A DNA stretch of 64,000 nt from Iris pallida (lineage: Eukaryota > Streptophyta > Magnoliopsida > Asparagales > Iridaceae): NCBI GenBank assembly GCA_029216955.1, contig JANAVB010023997.1, forward strand, positions 1,137,424-1,201,423, read 5' to 3'. Each line of letters begins with the position of its first letter. Within the stretch, counting starts at the first letter, position 1. Under the pieces are notes generated by a model. That model did no database searches. It saw nothing but the letters and a program-made list of their open reading frames with translations, and was not told where the DNA came from. A program made the translations under genes and the position numbers. Positions 1 through 12,353 of the stretch are shown piece after piece.

Positions 1-1626
1 TACACTGCCATCATTTCAAGGTACTTGTTCTAAGTCCCAAAAACTCCTCTTTGCTAGAAGTATATTCTTCATACGACTCTTCACCCTAAGACAACTTTGA
101 GATGACGTACATCTCGTGGAGGGCCAGTCACATCTCTCCACACGAAGTATAGACAGTCCCGGTGTGGTGATTGTACATCTCCAACAAAGCCACGAACAGG
201 GGCTAGTTGATCTCCATACCATGTTCAGTAGCTCTTATGGCACGATACAAGCTAGTACCTTTCAGCTCTGTCCTGAACCTACCTAATACCCATTGGGTTA
301 ATTCGTGCCATTTAGCCTCGGGATGGATCCAACCTTCGACCCAAAAGGTTCCATTTGAATATGTGCATCCCGTTGCTAGAAGCTGATTGGCAAAAGGAGA
401 AGCCCCGAACGGATGTACATCCAAGGTAAAATTGCTAAGCAGGTGACCAGGAAGCAACACCCGTAAAGTGTGTGATCGACCGTTACGGACACACTTGAAA
501 GTATCATTTCTCTTAGAATGTGTGTCCACCTTCAAACGGCCCGTCATTAACCCCCTACTCCGTTGTCAATTCCCATTCCATACGTCGCTTTTCGACAAAG
601 CAGAAGAAAACCGAGAGCGGAAGGTGTCGATCGGTTGATGGAACATACAGGACGAGGCCGTCGTTCTCAAAATACCAGTCCCACTTAACCTCTAGGAGGT
701 TTGTCTCTTTCAAAGACAACTGATCACTAAAGAGGAACCGAGGCTTTAGCATTTCAACCCCGGCATCAAAGGGAGAGGACAACTTGCCTCGGTCCATTAT
801 ACGACAAAAGTAGGGGTGCTGTTGATCACATATCTTGGCCAGTCGTCCCTTCGGTTGGTCTCGGGTGATCAGCCTCTTGGCACGATTGACAATCGCCTCA
901 TCGACATTTATGCCTAGTGTGCAGACCGCTGAGTCGAAGAGGACCTCATCAAAAAAATGCATAGTCACGGGAACTGCACATGAACAAGATAATAGTCAGG
1001 AAAACATAAGTATTTTTCGCAAAAAAGTAAAATGTGTAGGCACTCTTTTAGTGACAATGTGCTTCACTTAGCAAGCATCCGCGCTCTGTCTAGTGGCACT
1101 ACACGTCAGCAAGAAAGCATCTGTACAAACACCACGTAAGTAGCACTGTGTGTTAGCAAGCATTCACGCAAACACTGTTTAGTGGTACTGCACGTCCGCA
1201 TGTAAGCATCCACGCATATACTATTTTAGTGACCCTGTGCATCAGTTGAACCCTCAGCACATCTTACAGTCGTTACTTTGAAAAGTAACGACCATGCGCA
1301 TTGGCAGATGGAGCTTCAACGCATCTTACAGACACTACTCTGAACAATGGTGCCCATGCGCATCAGCGGGAAGAGCTTTAGCACATCTTCGAGACGCTAC
1401 TCCGAGAAGTAAACGCTCATATGCATCAACAAAATAAGGCGTCGATATTCATCGAACACCTACTTGCAACAGGAGACCACACATCTCCGTGCGATCTAGC
1501 ATCAGCGACCAGAGAGTTGTCGACATCGACAGCCTCCGAGGCCAAGCACTTCCCTCTGGCCTTTTTCGTGGTTGCCGCAGCCGCCTTAGGAGCTATGGGG
1601 GCTCTCGATTTCTTGGAGGCCATGGT
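1..1626 (-). pseudogene. decayed transposon-type gene (plant mobile domain-like)
   Basis: On the minus strand an ATG at 1621-1623 opens a basic, alanine-rich N-terminus (MASKKSRAPIAPKAAAATTK...) that stops near 1426. Open stretches at 968-555 and 547-203 follow, and a frame continues toward base 1 with words such as LYRAIRATEHGMEIN, LFVALLEMYNHHTG and LALHEMYVISKLS. The Lys/Ala-rich start, followed by long aromatic-rich segments broken by stops, resembles the putative plant transposon or mobile-domain proteins carried by some plant LTR elements. That family name comes from memory of its style, not from a search. A TATA-like motif (TTATAAG read on the minus strand, near 1730-1737) lies about 110 bp before the ATG. 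Several frame breaks make this a pseudogene, and its 3' end runs off the window. It could instead be a broken host-like gene. Confidence 0.4.
1035..1432. repeat. two degenerate tandem arrays of about 62-65 bp
   Basis: From 1035 to about 1240, units carrying 'agcaagcatccacgc' followed by 'tagtggcactgcacg' recur about every 60 bp. From about 1257 to 1432 a second unit recurs three times, with 'catcttacagacactactc' followed by 'catgcgcatcag'. The copies are diverged. They interrupt the minus-strand transposon-like frame, which supports its decay. Confidence 0.55.
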
Positions 1627-2879
1627 AGAAAAAATAGGGTTTTTATTTAGGGAAAAAGAAGAAATTTTCTATAAAAAAAACTAGGAGAAAAGCAATGCCA
1701 AAAAGTTTTCTCTCTTCACACAGAGCCTTACTTATAAGACAAAACCACGTCAGCAGATAAAGCCAAAAGAGACACTTCTTATTTGAAGAAACGTTTCGAA
1801 CAGCGTGGAGATGAAACAAAATTATGATGAATCTTTTTCCTAAAAATGAGGAGTCATCATCATTTTTAAAATGAAACGACAGCTCGAAGCATTATTATTG
1901 ATAGCTATTAAAAATGCTGACAGCCTATCAAGAACCTGCTGCTCACTTCTTGTGCCACGTGTAGTTTCATGCTTCTGTTCAAAGTGTTACAAACTTGTCT
2001 AAGTTTGAAAACTTTAAAGGGGTCGTGGAGAAGGATAAAAAAGCGCAGCATCTTCAAAAAGCACAGAAGGTACTAGTTGCTTCATATACATCACAGAAGT
2101 GCAGGCGATGTCAAGGTGCTGCGCACACCAGAACTCAGGCCACCAAAAGATAGTACATAAAAGGAAATTCTTTATTAGAAATTATGTTTACAAAGATCTA
2201 TTATAGACTTTTTGTGATTATATATAAAGACCAAAACCTAAAGCACACAGCATAACAACCTACAAGTGCGCAGCCTTCAACGTGCACAGTCCACAAAAGT
2301 GCAGCAGCGTCAGAGCGAATCACTTCCTTGTCAGAAGCACAGCACTTTCCAGCTCCAATATGGCTAATAAAGTATTTATTGAGCAGGACAGAGCACAACC
2401 TATGACTCTTCGGATTGGTAATCAATCCAAATATGGTATCTTGGGCCTCGAAGACCTCTAAGATGTTGTTCAGGTTTGAACCCCCATCCTATACGCTCAA
2501 AGTGTATTTTGAAACTCTGAAGTTGTTCTTCCACATGACTACAGCTTCTTTGAACAAAGAGATTTATAACCAACAGTCGACTTATGCAAAGCCTATGGCC
2601 GTTTGAAGCTAAGTTAGGGTCGAGCATGACAGAGGAATGTCAAAAAATTATGAGCAAAGTCTTACCCAAAAGTTCCTCTTTATATAGGTTGTGGTCCAAC
2701 CCACATACCACGTGGCAGACGGTCAGAGGACTCCAGGTTAACGGAATGAACCTAGGACTCAGCACAATGAATCTCATTTAATGGATTCATTTGACTAAGC
2801 ATTTAGTCACTGCTCCTCGAGGCCCCAAAGGGACAGCAATTAAAGAGAAATTTTTGACTCAGCCACTGAGGAGACTTTT
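1627..2879. other. unclassified non-coding stretch
   Basis: There is no convincing coding region here; the short open frames lack any recognisable motif. The region carries scattered 'agtgcag' and 'cagaagtgc' words that become a tandem array further right. It probably belongs to the same decayed element as the flanking repeats. Confidence 0.4.
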
Positions 2880-3260
2880 GACTCAGCAATTAAGGAGACC
2901 TTTTCTCCCCAGAAGCGTAGCTCCTTCATGGTTACCCAGAAGCGCAACTCCTTTATAGTCGTCCAAAAGTGCAGTGACTTCGACTCCTTTGAAAGCACTC
3001 ACTAGACTCCAAAGAGGCGCAACTCGTTCATGGTTACCCAGAAGTACGGCTCCTTCATTGATCTCTCAGATCTTACCAAGAAGTGCAGCCCCTTCACGGC
3101 TCCATTGATCTCTCAGAGCATCTCAGAAGTGCATCTCCCTTCATGGTTCCCAGAACCACAACACAGTGACTTCGACTCCTCCATAGCGGTCATCCGTCGC
3201 CCAAAAGTGCAGTGACTGCGTCACCTCAGAAGCACCGTCTCCTCGTCACCCAAAATCACA
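2880..3260. repeat. degenerate tandem array around 'cagaagtgcagctccttcat'
   Basis: About ten irregular units of roughly 28-40 bp contain variants of 'cagaagcgcaactcctt', 'catggttaccc' and 'aaaagtgcagtgacttcgac'. The strand is purine/pyrimidine-balanced and has no coding potential. Such arrays are common in LTRs and untranslated parts of plant Ty3/gypsy elements. Confidence 0.55.
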
Positions 3261-4310
3261 TTCTCTCTGTCGCTCCCCAAAAGTGCAATTCGTATAGCAC
3301 TCAGCTCCACCATAATAAGGCATTATGCCATGTGGCCAGTATGGCAGCCGTATCTCTTCAAATATAATCACATCTAATTTGTTCAAACAATCGTATCTCT
3401 TCAAGATACAATTCAATTTGTTTAAACAACCATATATTTTTATATACAATTGAATCTGATTTATTCAAATTGTCGCTCCGAGATAAGATCGGGATCAAGT
3501 TTGTTTATACTGTCGTTCTTTCAATATGAGCAAAATCTATTCGATTTCATTCGAGCAAGATCGTCGAGCAATGGTCACACACAACGTGTTAGTTACTCGA
3601 TCATATTGATGAAGGATGCTAACTATCCAAAATCTTGATAATAGAGAATCCTAACGACTGCCACATGTCAGCTCAGTAGCAGTCCCTATAGTGCGGTTAC
3701 AACTGATTCTACTGAAATCTTGTGCGCATAGCGCTCTTGCGTGCCAAAAATTTCTTCGTATATCGTATATGTGCTCACCTATAAATAGAAGAAGTCTTCC
3801 TTCATTCAAGATGACCTGATGTCTTCTTGATTGGCAACCCAGATTACCATTCACGGGCATCAAAAAGTCAGAGCAAGTTTATTTCATCGTCAGATCATCA
3901 ACGGAGTAAAGGAGCCGCTGCAGTGCTCGATCTCTACCATCACACTTTCCCAAAAAAATTTGCACCTTGATCTCCTGTTTAGAAGTCTTTTATACTCTTT
4001 TTTAACGTTTGAAATACAAAAGTTATTTAACTTTTTGTTCATGGAAAACACCTGGCAGTTATCCTAAAACTCTATAAATAGGGTTCAAAATCACTTCTCA
4101 AGGCATAATTAATGATCATAATCTTTTGATAAGACTTCCGCAGCACGTTAAAGAGCTTTTCTCCTCCGACATCGTATCGTCCAAGGGATAAAGTGATCAT
4201 CTTCTGATCAGATTCCTATAGTTGTACTTCCCCAGGATCAAATTATACTCTTGTACTTTCTTTTCTTAGTTTGTATTTAATTCTTTTTCTTAGACTTTTG
4301 TTTTTGCAAA
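3261..4310 (+). promoter_or_regulatory. LTR-like, TATA-containing non-coding region
   Basis: Two TATAAATA boxes (about 3779-3786 and 4070-4079) are each followed by T-rich leaders, with no open frame. The second is followed by a long T-rich tail ending near 4310, as in the R/U5 part of a plant LTR. No matching second LTR was found, so a solo or partial LTR is inferred only. Confidence 0.3.
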
Positions 4311-4378
4311 CAATACATACATACCAATATACCATATATATACCCATATCTATAATACCCTACATCCTACATATATAT

Positions 4379-7300
4379 TGTAATGTCCCAAATTCGTGAT
4401 ACGTATTTAGTGTACGTATACGTGTTTTGGACCCATATTTTATTTATTCATGATTAGTTATCTTGGTTATTCTGCACTGGCTTGGTTTTATTGGCATTGA
4501 TAGTTTAAATGGTTTTAATGGTTCATTGGTTTATTTTGGATTAGTGAGGCTTGGTTTATTCTTGGTTCGGGTTGGCTTGGTTCGGTTTGGGATTGCTTGG
4601 TTCATCATGAATCATAGGGGTGAACCCCCTACCTACCACCACCCATAGTATTTATTACCCTTTCTCCTTCTCTCTCTTCATTAATATCATCTTCTTCTCC
4701 ACCATTAACTTCTTACCTACCAGAGAGAGGAGAGAGAGGTCTAGGCAAGTGCATCTTGCTTCATGGAGGAACTCTGATTTTATTGCTTCATTCTTTTCCT
4801 TACAGCATTCTTAAGCACTTTAGTACTTGACATTTTTAATTTCCATGGCTAGATTCTTGTAGATCTAGATTTATATTCTTTTCGGATTTCCTGGGTTTTG
4901 ATCTACTTAATCTTGTTATTTTTGAGTTTTGATGGTTTCATGTTGTAGAGCATTTCATTCTGCCCCATTTTGACCTATAGAAGTTCGGATTTGGGCTCTG
5001 GATGGAAGTTTTACGTTGCTTGGAAGCCATGGTTGCTTAGCTCTTCTTCTCGGAAAGCTTGGAGAAGAAGAACAGTCTGGCCGCATGAACTCAGTCGCAT
5101 AACTCTATGCGGCGAGTTCTACTGGCAGTATGGAATTCTCCAGCCGCATAAGACTTGCTTGAGTACTTGACCGCATGAATCTTCATGCGGCAAGTAATTG
5201 AGCCACATAACCTTTGAGCCGTATAAGATTTCTTATCCCGCTGGCCGCATGAGACTTGACCCAGATACAGCCTCATAGCATTGCCCAGACTGAGCCGCAT
5301 GAGACCCGTCATCCTGAGCCGCATGAGATGTGCTGTCTCAGCCGCATGAGAACCCCCAGACCCAGCCGCATGGACTTCTTAATCCGGGCCGCATGACCCT
5401 GATTAATCCCAGCCGCATATGCATCCTTTATTTCCTGAGCTGCATGGGCTTCTACTGAATCGCATGCGCTCACCTAATTGAGCCGCATGTGTCTTGCCCT
5501 TCTCTTGGCCGCTTGAGGTTGAGTCCCTTATCAGCCGCATGCGCCTGATACCATCCAGCCGCATGGGCTGTTCCCTTCCCAGCCGCATGAGATCCATCCT
5601 GACCGCATATGCTTTAGCCGCATGGCTCTTCTATAGCCCTGAATATTAATATTTTATTAGATATTTTACGTCCATTTTATATCCTTACGCCTTTTGTCAT
5701 GAACTTGATAATCATGAATTCATTTGATATATATGTAATTGATAATTGAGCATGACCTGATAGTGGCCCGCCGTGACACACTCCTGACAAGTATACTTGG
5801 CATGATAACCTGACATGATATATATTGAACAGCTGTTGCGACGGCTACCTGACATGACATGACCTGTATAATTAATCCAGACACCATGGGCGATTGTGCT
5901 TGTACAAATAATCCAGTCCTGTCTTGCATCATGTCTAGGAGGGGACTCCTGAGTACCACGGTCAGGAGTACCTACTGAAATAGACTAAGGTTAATAACTA
6001 GCATAATTCACTAGACATGAAGAGATGTTCCCCAGTTACAGGCGATCCCGTTATCCCGGCCGCAAATGTTTGGACTTGTAGCCTGCCGACGAATAGGGCA
6101 CATTTCTAGCCCACTGTCATGTGGGGCACTCTTGATTGTCACTTTAACGATTGAACTCTATTGTCACTCAAATGCATTGTACTCTCTAAATTGTCACTAT
6201 AATGATTGCCTGGATAACCTGGATAGCTGCAGGGCCTGTGACTACTTGGAGCAGCTCATTGCATCTTGCTAGTAACTAGGATTGTGATAACCCTAGTTAG
6301 TTAATATAGAAAGCCATAGGCAATGATTGGCCGTGAATGCTTGGATGGAGCCTAGTCCAGTATAGTATTGTCTAGAAATGATTGATTGTAAGATTGTACC
6401 AGTATGATTGAATGATTGTCACTCCAGATTGTCACTATAGCGATTGTACTCTTCATTGTCACTCTTATCATTGTACTCTCTCTCCTTTTCACTTTAATGA
6501 TTGTCACCTTTAGCAATAAATGATCAGAGACTAAGTTCTGTTCAGGCGAAGGGTTACAATCTCGGTCCTTATTTGGTTTAAGGATTGTAACCTGGCTTCC
6601 GGAATAGTACATTTGTCTTCTCTTTATATATTATCCAGCTACATTTTATTTAGCATGATTCTCCAGTTCTTTTATGTCAATAATGCTTCTCTTAATTATT
6701 TTCTCTGATTGGGGCCAGTGCATTGGTAAAGCACAAACCTCAATCTGTGTTGCTTATTATTGTTTTCTTACATGTTGAGTGCTAATGATTTGCTGGTTTT
6801 AGTTCCTAAGTGAAGCCTCCTTTGTGGCACTTGCTCTTTCTGGGATCTGACCCAGCTGGTTTTGTATGGCCAGATACCGGAGCAGCACCAAAGGATCTCC
6901 CTACTTTCCAGTCCGATGGTGGTCACCAGGCGTAACCAGGGCATCGAGTGGGTTTCTTTTTGTTCTTCCACTGTAACATTGTAAATTATTCTTTTGAGGC
7001 GTTTAGCCGACGAGCAAGTGTTAGCTCAATTGTACTTACTCACTGTCTGCCTACGGGCTGTATCATGATTGACAAGCCCCGGGGGTTGATCATGTATGAC
7101 TGAACTCTTGCTAGTCCTCATATTTTGTAACGACTAGCTTCATGATCATTCCGAATATGTAATGTTTGGGATGCCTTACAATTGTATATTTGGTGGTCTG
7201 ATATCTTGTAACTATTATTAGTTGGTTGAGATTGAGACAATAGGCTATTTTATGACCTTAAGAGACTGATAGATTGTAGTGAAACCCTCACATATCTAGA

Positions 7301-7396
7301 CAGCCGTGACCGTATAGCAGTGTGGATTCTATTCCGTTATACGTAGCTGGCTATGTCTGCCCCCGCTCTCCAGTATTCTGGTTCTGGAGCGTGACA
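4379..7396 (+). repeat. 5' LTR of the gag-only gypsy element
   Basis: This LTR is 3018 bp, unusually long compared with the 1943-bp internal part. It begins TG, ends CA and matches 9340-12353 over its whole length. It contains an array of CCGCATG words (about 5075-5625) and an AT-rich stretch with repeated 'attgtcact' words (about 6100-6500). Immediately after it comes 'tggtttaagtggtggcccat', in the position of the primer-binding site; only its first TGGT fits the usual Met-tRNA site. Confidence 0.93.
5075..5630. repeat. array of about 22 AGCCGCATG words in the 5' LTR
   Basis: AGCCGCATG or one-base variants recur every 20-30 bp, mostly in one orientation, separated by unrelated sequence. At 5171-5190 a forward and an inverted copy meet as a hairpin with 9-bp perfect arms and a 2-bp loop. 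Only the short core is conserved, so this is not a simple tandem repeat. It could be a clustered protein-binding site. Confidence 0.8.
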
Positions 7397-7589
7397 TGGT
7401 TTAAGTGGTGGCCCATGCAGGTCTTGTTAATCAAGATGTGTGAGGGTTTACCGAATAGATGTCTCAATCTGTACTCGTCTATGATTTCTGCTCGTATCTT
7501 CTTGATTCCTGAAATTCTTGTCCTGATCACATGCTTGTAATCGTTGATCTGTCCTGGTCCTTCCTTATTGTTCCCATGTTATCTTCTTC

Positions 7590-8840
7590 AGCGACATTGA
7601 ACCTGGACCTGCCGATCAGCAAGGCGGATCACCTCCCGTGGACCAGCAGCAACCAGAAGATCAGGCCCAGCACTCAGCAGCAGCCTCCCGAGCCGTGCCT
7701 CCTGGAGAACCAGTACCGCCAGTTCAGCCCGTCCAGCCAACAGGGTCAGAGGATGGAGGCTTAGTAGGACTCATCCGTGAGTTACTTGCATCCCAAGATC
7801 GTCAGGGAGATGCCCTGCACCAAGCAGTACAAGATGCTCTGAATAAAAGTGGTCCTCGAGGGAACAGTGCGGTCAACAGTTTCAAGTGCCTGAACCCTCC
7901 ATTCTTCGATGGCAGTGAGGATGCCATTGCTGCCGATGCTTGGCTACAGGATATAGAGGTGATTCTCGAAGCCGCGAAGATTCTAGAAGACGAGAAGGTG
8001 GCTGTGGTGTGCCTAAAGTTATTGGATCTAGCCCGCAGTTGGTGGGCCGCACAAGCAGTAGGATTGGCAACACCTGTCTCCTGGGCAGTGTTCAGCGAGA
8101 AGTTCTAGACCAAGTATTATGATGCAGTGGCTCGATATGACTTGCAGACAAGGTTCAGTAATCTTAAGCAGATGGGGAGGACGGTCGACGGTTACGCGGC
8201 CGAGTTTTCCAGACTCAGTCGGTTTGCTCCCACCTTAGTGGCAACCGAGTTTGACAGAGCACAGAGGTTCCAGCAGGGACTTCACCTGGAGATTATATTG
8301 GCAGTAGAACAGTTCGAGCATCAGACCTATGATGCGGTGTTGCGAGCAGCGAGGAGGCACGAGTATACCTTCCAGAGAATAGTGGACAGGACCGGAGGTC
8401 GGAAGCGGTCCCATAGTCAAATGAATCAGTCTTCAGCCCCAGCCCCGACAGCTAGGGCTTTAACTATTGGAGCTCCGAGGCGAGCAGCTTCAGTTACTCG
8501 GTTCAGCACTCAACCCCGACGTACTCTCAGCAGAAACAGAAGCAAGCGCAGTCTTCCGTCGTGGGCTGTTCTTATTGTGGGAAGCCTGGACACGTGGAAG
8601 CGAAGTGTCGCAAGGCGTTGGGATTGTGTTTATTGTGTGGAGCACCGAACCATAGGGTGGGGTCCTGCCCATTCAGAGTTGATTCAACATCGACAGTATC
8701 TAGTCCCTCGATTATGGGACCAGCACCAGTACCAGCCCCAGCTCCAGTTCACCAACCACAGCAGTTCCCGTTCTCGAGGCCATTGCCGACTCAGGCCCAG
8801 ACTTTCCAGCAACAGAACCTGCGGCAGTTTGCCCTAGCCC
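7590..8840 (+). pseudogene. gag of the gag-only Ty3/gypsy element (capsid plus two zinc knuckles)
   Basis: Gag is the structural protein that forms the virus-like particle and packages element RNA. The frame runs from about 7590 through a proline/glutamine-rich start, then the capsid words FKCLNPPFFDGSEDA, ARSWWAAQA, GYAAEFSRLSRFAP and RFQQGL. These match the retrotransposon gag (RIP-type) fold. A TAG at 8106-8108 interrupts it, with the same frame resuming directly. Between about 8480 and 8560 the frame shifts to one that encodes two CCHC knuckles, C-SY-C-GKPG-H-VEAK-C and C-LL-C-GAPN-H-RVGS-C (about 8563-8670). No ATG is seen in frame at the start. One stop and at least one frameshift leave this copy broken, while the capsid and knuckle residues are well kept. 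Confidence 0.85.
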
Positions 8841-8912
8841 AGGCTCAGGTTCAGAATCGGCCGAGAGGTATATGTGTCCTCTTATCTTGCTTTTCTACCG
8901 TCATTCTGCGGG

Positions 8913-9335
8913 GTACATGACGTATTTCATGTTTCCTAATTACGACGGAACATCTCGGACCCGAGCCATATCCTAGGTCATTCGAAACTGGTTATTGGTA
9001 CCAACCTTTTCGTATGAGGATAGGCCCGTGTCCATATTTGACCAAAAAGAGAGACCTCAAGCGCAAAACTATTAGTTTAGTTCATGTTGCTTGAGTCCAT
9101 CCCTCTTTGGGAGAGTCAAACTTGGGAGCATGAGGATGATGTCTGATTAGGTCATCCCAGCTGGTTTGATTCGTAAGGTATAATATCTTTCTTATGCCTT
9201 ACGCTTCGAATCTTTGCTTGCATGAATGATTGTATGCTTGATTGGTAGTGGTAGATTGCCTATGATAGAATAGCTTTCCCTTACATCTCTAGCCTCTTGA
9301 TTAAATTTCGAGGACGAAATTCTTTTAAGGTGGGT
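8913..9335 (+). pseudogene. integrase C-terminus/chromodomain remnant next to gag
   Basis: From about 8913 the frame reads VHDVFHVS, a stop, then LRRNISDPSHILGHSKLVIG. Another frame later gives TWEHEDDV (about 9112-9135), and a FEDEI-like end lies just before the 3' LTR. These words belong to the far C-terminal part of chromovirus integrase and chromodomain. Protease, reverse transcriptase, RNase H and the integrase core are missing, so the internal deletion joins gag almost directly to the integrase tail. Stops show that it is no longer translated. Confidence 0.75.
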
Positions 9336-9339
9336 AGGA

Positions 9340-12300
9340 TGTAATGTCCCAAATTCGTGATACGTATTTAGTGTATGTATACGTGTTTTGGACCCATATT
9401 TTATTTATTCATGATTAGTTATCTTGGTTATTCTGCACTGGCTTGGTTTTATTGGCATTGATAGTTTAAATGGTTTTAATGGTTCATTGGTTTATTTTGG
9501 ATTAGTGAGGCTTGGTTTATTCTTGGTTCGGGTTGGCTTGGTTCGGTTTGGGATTGCTTGGTTCATCATGAACCATAGGGGTGAACCCCCTACCTACCAC
9601 CACCCATAGTATTTATTACCCTTTCTCCTTCTCTCTCTTCATTAATATCATCTTCTTCTCCACCATTAACTTCTTACCTACCAGAGAGAGGAGAGAGAGG
9701 TCTAGGCAAGTGCATCTTGCTTCATAGAGGAACTCTGATTTTATTGCTTCATTCTTTTCCTTACATCATTCTTAAGCACTTTAGTACTTGACATTTTTAA
9801 TTTCCATGGCTAGATTCTTGTAGATCTAGATTTACATTCTTTTCGGATTTCCTGGGTTTTGATCTACTTAATCTTGTTATTTTCGAGTTTTGATGGTTCC
9901 ATGTTGTAGAGCATTTCATTCTGTCCCATTTTGACCTATGGAAGTTCGGATTTGGGCTCTGGATGGAAGTTTTACGTTGCTTGGAAGCCATGGTTGCTTA
10001 GCTCTTCTTCTCGGAAAGCTTGGAGAAGAAGAACAGTCTGGCCGCATGAACTCAGTCGCATAACTCTATACGGCGAGTTCTACTGACAGCATGGAATTCT
10101 CCAGCCGCAGAAGACTTGCTTGAGTACTTGACCGCATGAATCTTCATGCGGCAAGTAATTGAGCCGCATAACCTTTGAGCCGCATAAGATTTCTCATCCC
10201 GCTGGCCGCATGAGACTTGACCCGGATCCAGCCGCATAGCATTGCTCAGACTGAGCCGCATGAGACCCGTCACCCTGAGCCGCATAAGATGTGCTGTCTC
10301 AGCAGCATGAGAACCCCCAGACCCAGCCGCATGGACTTCTTAATCCGGGCCGCATGACCCTGATTAATTCCAGCCGCATATGCATCCTTTATTTTTGAGC
10401 CGCATGGGCTTCTACTGAACCGCATGCGCTCACCTAATTGAGCCGCATGTGTCTTGCCCTTCTCTTGGCCGCTTGAGGTTGAGTCCCTATCAGCCGCATG
10501 CGTCTGATACCATCCAGCCGCATGGGCTGTTCCCTTTCCAGCCGCATGAGATCCATCCTGACCGCATATGCTTTAGCCGCATGGCTCTTCTATAGCCCTG
10601 AATATTGATATTTTATTAGATATTTTACGTCCATTTTATATCCTTACGTCTTTTGTCATGAACTTGATAATCATGAATTCATTTGATATGTTTGTAATTG
10701 ATAATTGAGCATGACCTGATAGTGGCCTGCCGTGGCGCACTCCTGACAAGTACACTTGGCATGATAACCTGACATGATATATATTGAACAGCTGTTGCGA
10801 CGGCTACCTGACATGACATGACCTGTATAATTAATCCAGACACTGTGGGCGATTGTGCTTGTACAAATAATCCAGTCCTGTCTTGCATCATGTCTATGAG
10901 GGGACTCCTGAGTACCACGGTCAGGAGTACCTACTGAAATGGACTAAGGTTAATAACTAGCATAATTCACTAGACATGAAGAGATGTTCCCCAGTTACAG
11001 GCGATCCCGTTATCCCGGCCGCAAATGTTTGGACTTGTAGCCTGCCGACGAGTAGGGCACATTTTCAGCCCACTGTCATGTGGGGCACTCTTGATTGTCA
11101 CTTTAACGATTGAACTCTATTGTCACTCAAATGCATTGTACTCTCTAAATTGTTACTATAATGATTGCCTGGATAACCTGGATAGCTGCAGGGCCTGTGA
11201 CTACTTGGAGCATCTCATTGCATCTTGCTAGTAACTAGGATTGTGATAACCCTAGTTAGTTAATGTAGAAAGCCGTAGGCAATGATTGGCCGTGAATGCT
11301 TGGATGGAGTCTAGTCCAGTATAGTATTGTCTAGAAATGATTGATTGCAAGATTGTACCAGTATGATTGATAATTATCACTCCAGATTGTCACTATAGCG
11401 ATTGTACTCTTCATTGTCACTCTTATCATTGTACTCTCTCTCCTTTTCACTTTAATGATTGTCACCTTTAGCAATAAATGATCAGAGACTAAGTTCTGTT
11501 CAGGCGAAGGGTTACAATCTCGGTCCTTATTTGGTTTAAGGATTGTAACCTGGCTTCCAGAATAGTACATTTGTCTTCTCTTTATATATTGTCCAGCTAC
11601 ATTTATTTAGCATGATTCTCCAGTTCTTTTATGTCAATAATGCTTCTCTTAATTATTTTCTCTGATTGGGGCCAGTGCATTGGTAAAGCACAAACCTCAA
11701 TCTGTGTTGCTTATTATTGTTTTCTTACATGTTGAGTGCTAATGATTTGCTGGTTTTAGTTCCTAAGTGAAGTCTCCTTTGTGGCACTTGCTCTTTCTGG
11801 GGTCTGACCCAGCTGGTTTTGTATGGCCAGATACCGGAGCAGCACCAAAGGATCTCCCTGCTTTCCAGCCCGATGGTGGTTACCAGGCGTAACCAGGGCA
11901 TCGAGTGGGTTTCTTTTTGTTCTTCCACTGTAACATTGTAAATTATTCTTTTGAGACGTTTAGCCGACGAGCAAGTGTTAGCTCGATTGTACTTACTCAC
12001 TGTCTGCCTACGGGCTGTATCATGATTGACAAGCCCCGGGGGTTGATCATGTATGACTGAACTCTTGCTAGTCCTCACATTTTGTAACGACTAGCTTCAT
12101 GATCATTCCGAATATGTAATGTTTGGGACGCCTTACAATTGTATATTTGGTGGTCTGATATCTTGTAACTATTATTAGTTGGTTGAGATTGAGACAATAG
12201 GCTATTTTATGACCTTAAGAGACTGATGAATTGTAGTGAAACCCTCACATATCTAGACAGCCGTGACCGTATAGCGGTGTGGATTCCATTCCGTTATACG

Positions 12301-12353
12301 TAGCTGGCTATGTCTGCCCCCGCTCTCCAGTATTCTGGTTCTGGGGCGTGACA
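9340..12353 (+). repeat. 3' LTR of the gag-only gypsy element
   Basis: This is a 3014-bp copy of the 5' LTR at a constant offset of about 4961 bp with scattered point differences. Its end abuts the 3' copy of the TATAT target duplication. Confidence 0.93.
10036..10591. repeat. array of AGCCGCATG words in the 3' LTR
   Basis: This is the same array as in the 5' LTR at the expected offset, with the hairpin at 10132-10151. A few cores differ between the two LTRs; for example, the 5' LTR has AGCCACATA where this copy has AGCCGCATA. Confidence 0.8.

Larger units (their letters stand above)
4379..12353 (+). mobile_element. gag-only Ty3/gypsy LTR retrotransposon (TR-GAG type), complete
   Basis: Two near-identical LTRs (4379-7396 and 9340-12353) both start TGTAATGTCCC and end GCGTGACA. 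They flank a 1.9-kb internal region holding a gag remnant and a sliver of integrase/chromodomain, but no protease, reverse transcriptase or RNase H. The 5-bp direct repeat TATAT sits on both sides (4374-4378 and 12354-12358), so the insertion is intact. A purine-rich stretch, 'aaggtgggtagga', precedes the 3' LTR. The integrase tail and the FEDEI-type end before the polypurine tract place it with chromoviruses of the Tekay/Del kind. It lacks pol, so it would have to be moved by enzymes from a related autonomous element. The LTRs differ by scattered substitutions, which suggests a fairly young insertion. Confidence 0.93.

Noticed and set aside
5091..5597. Minus-strand Met/Arg-rich frames in the LTR
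   Set aside because: They are produced by the repeated AGCCGCATG words (CAT on the complement) and differ between the two LTRs.
5075..5630. CRISPR-like array (short repeats separated by unlike spacers)
   Set aside because: The core is only about 9 bp, spacing is irregular, and it lies inside a plant LTR with a second copy in the other LTR. This is nuclear plant DNA.
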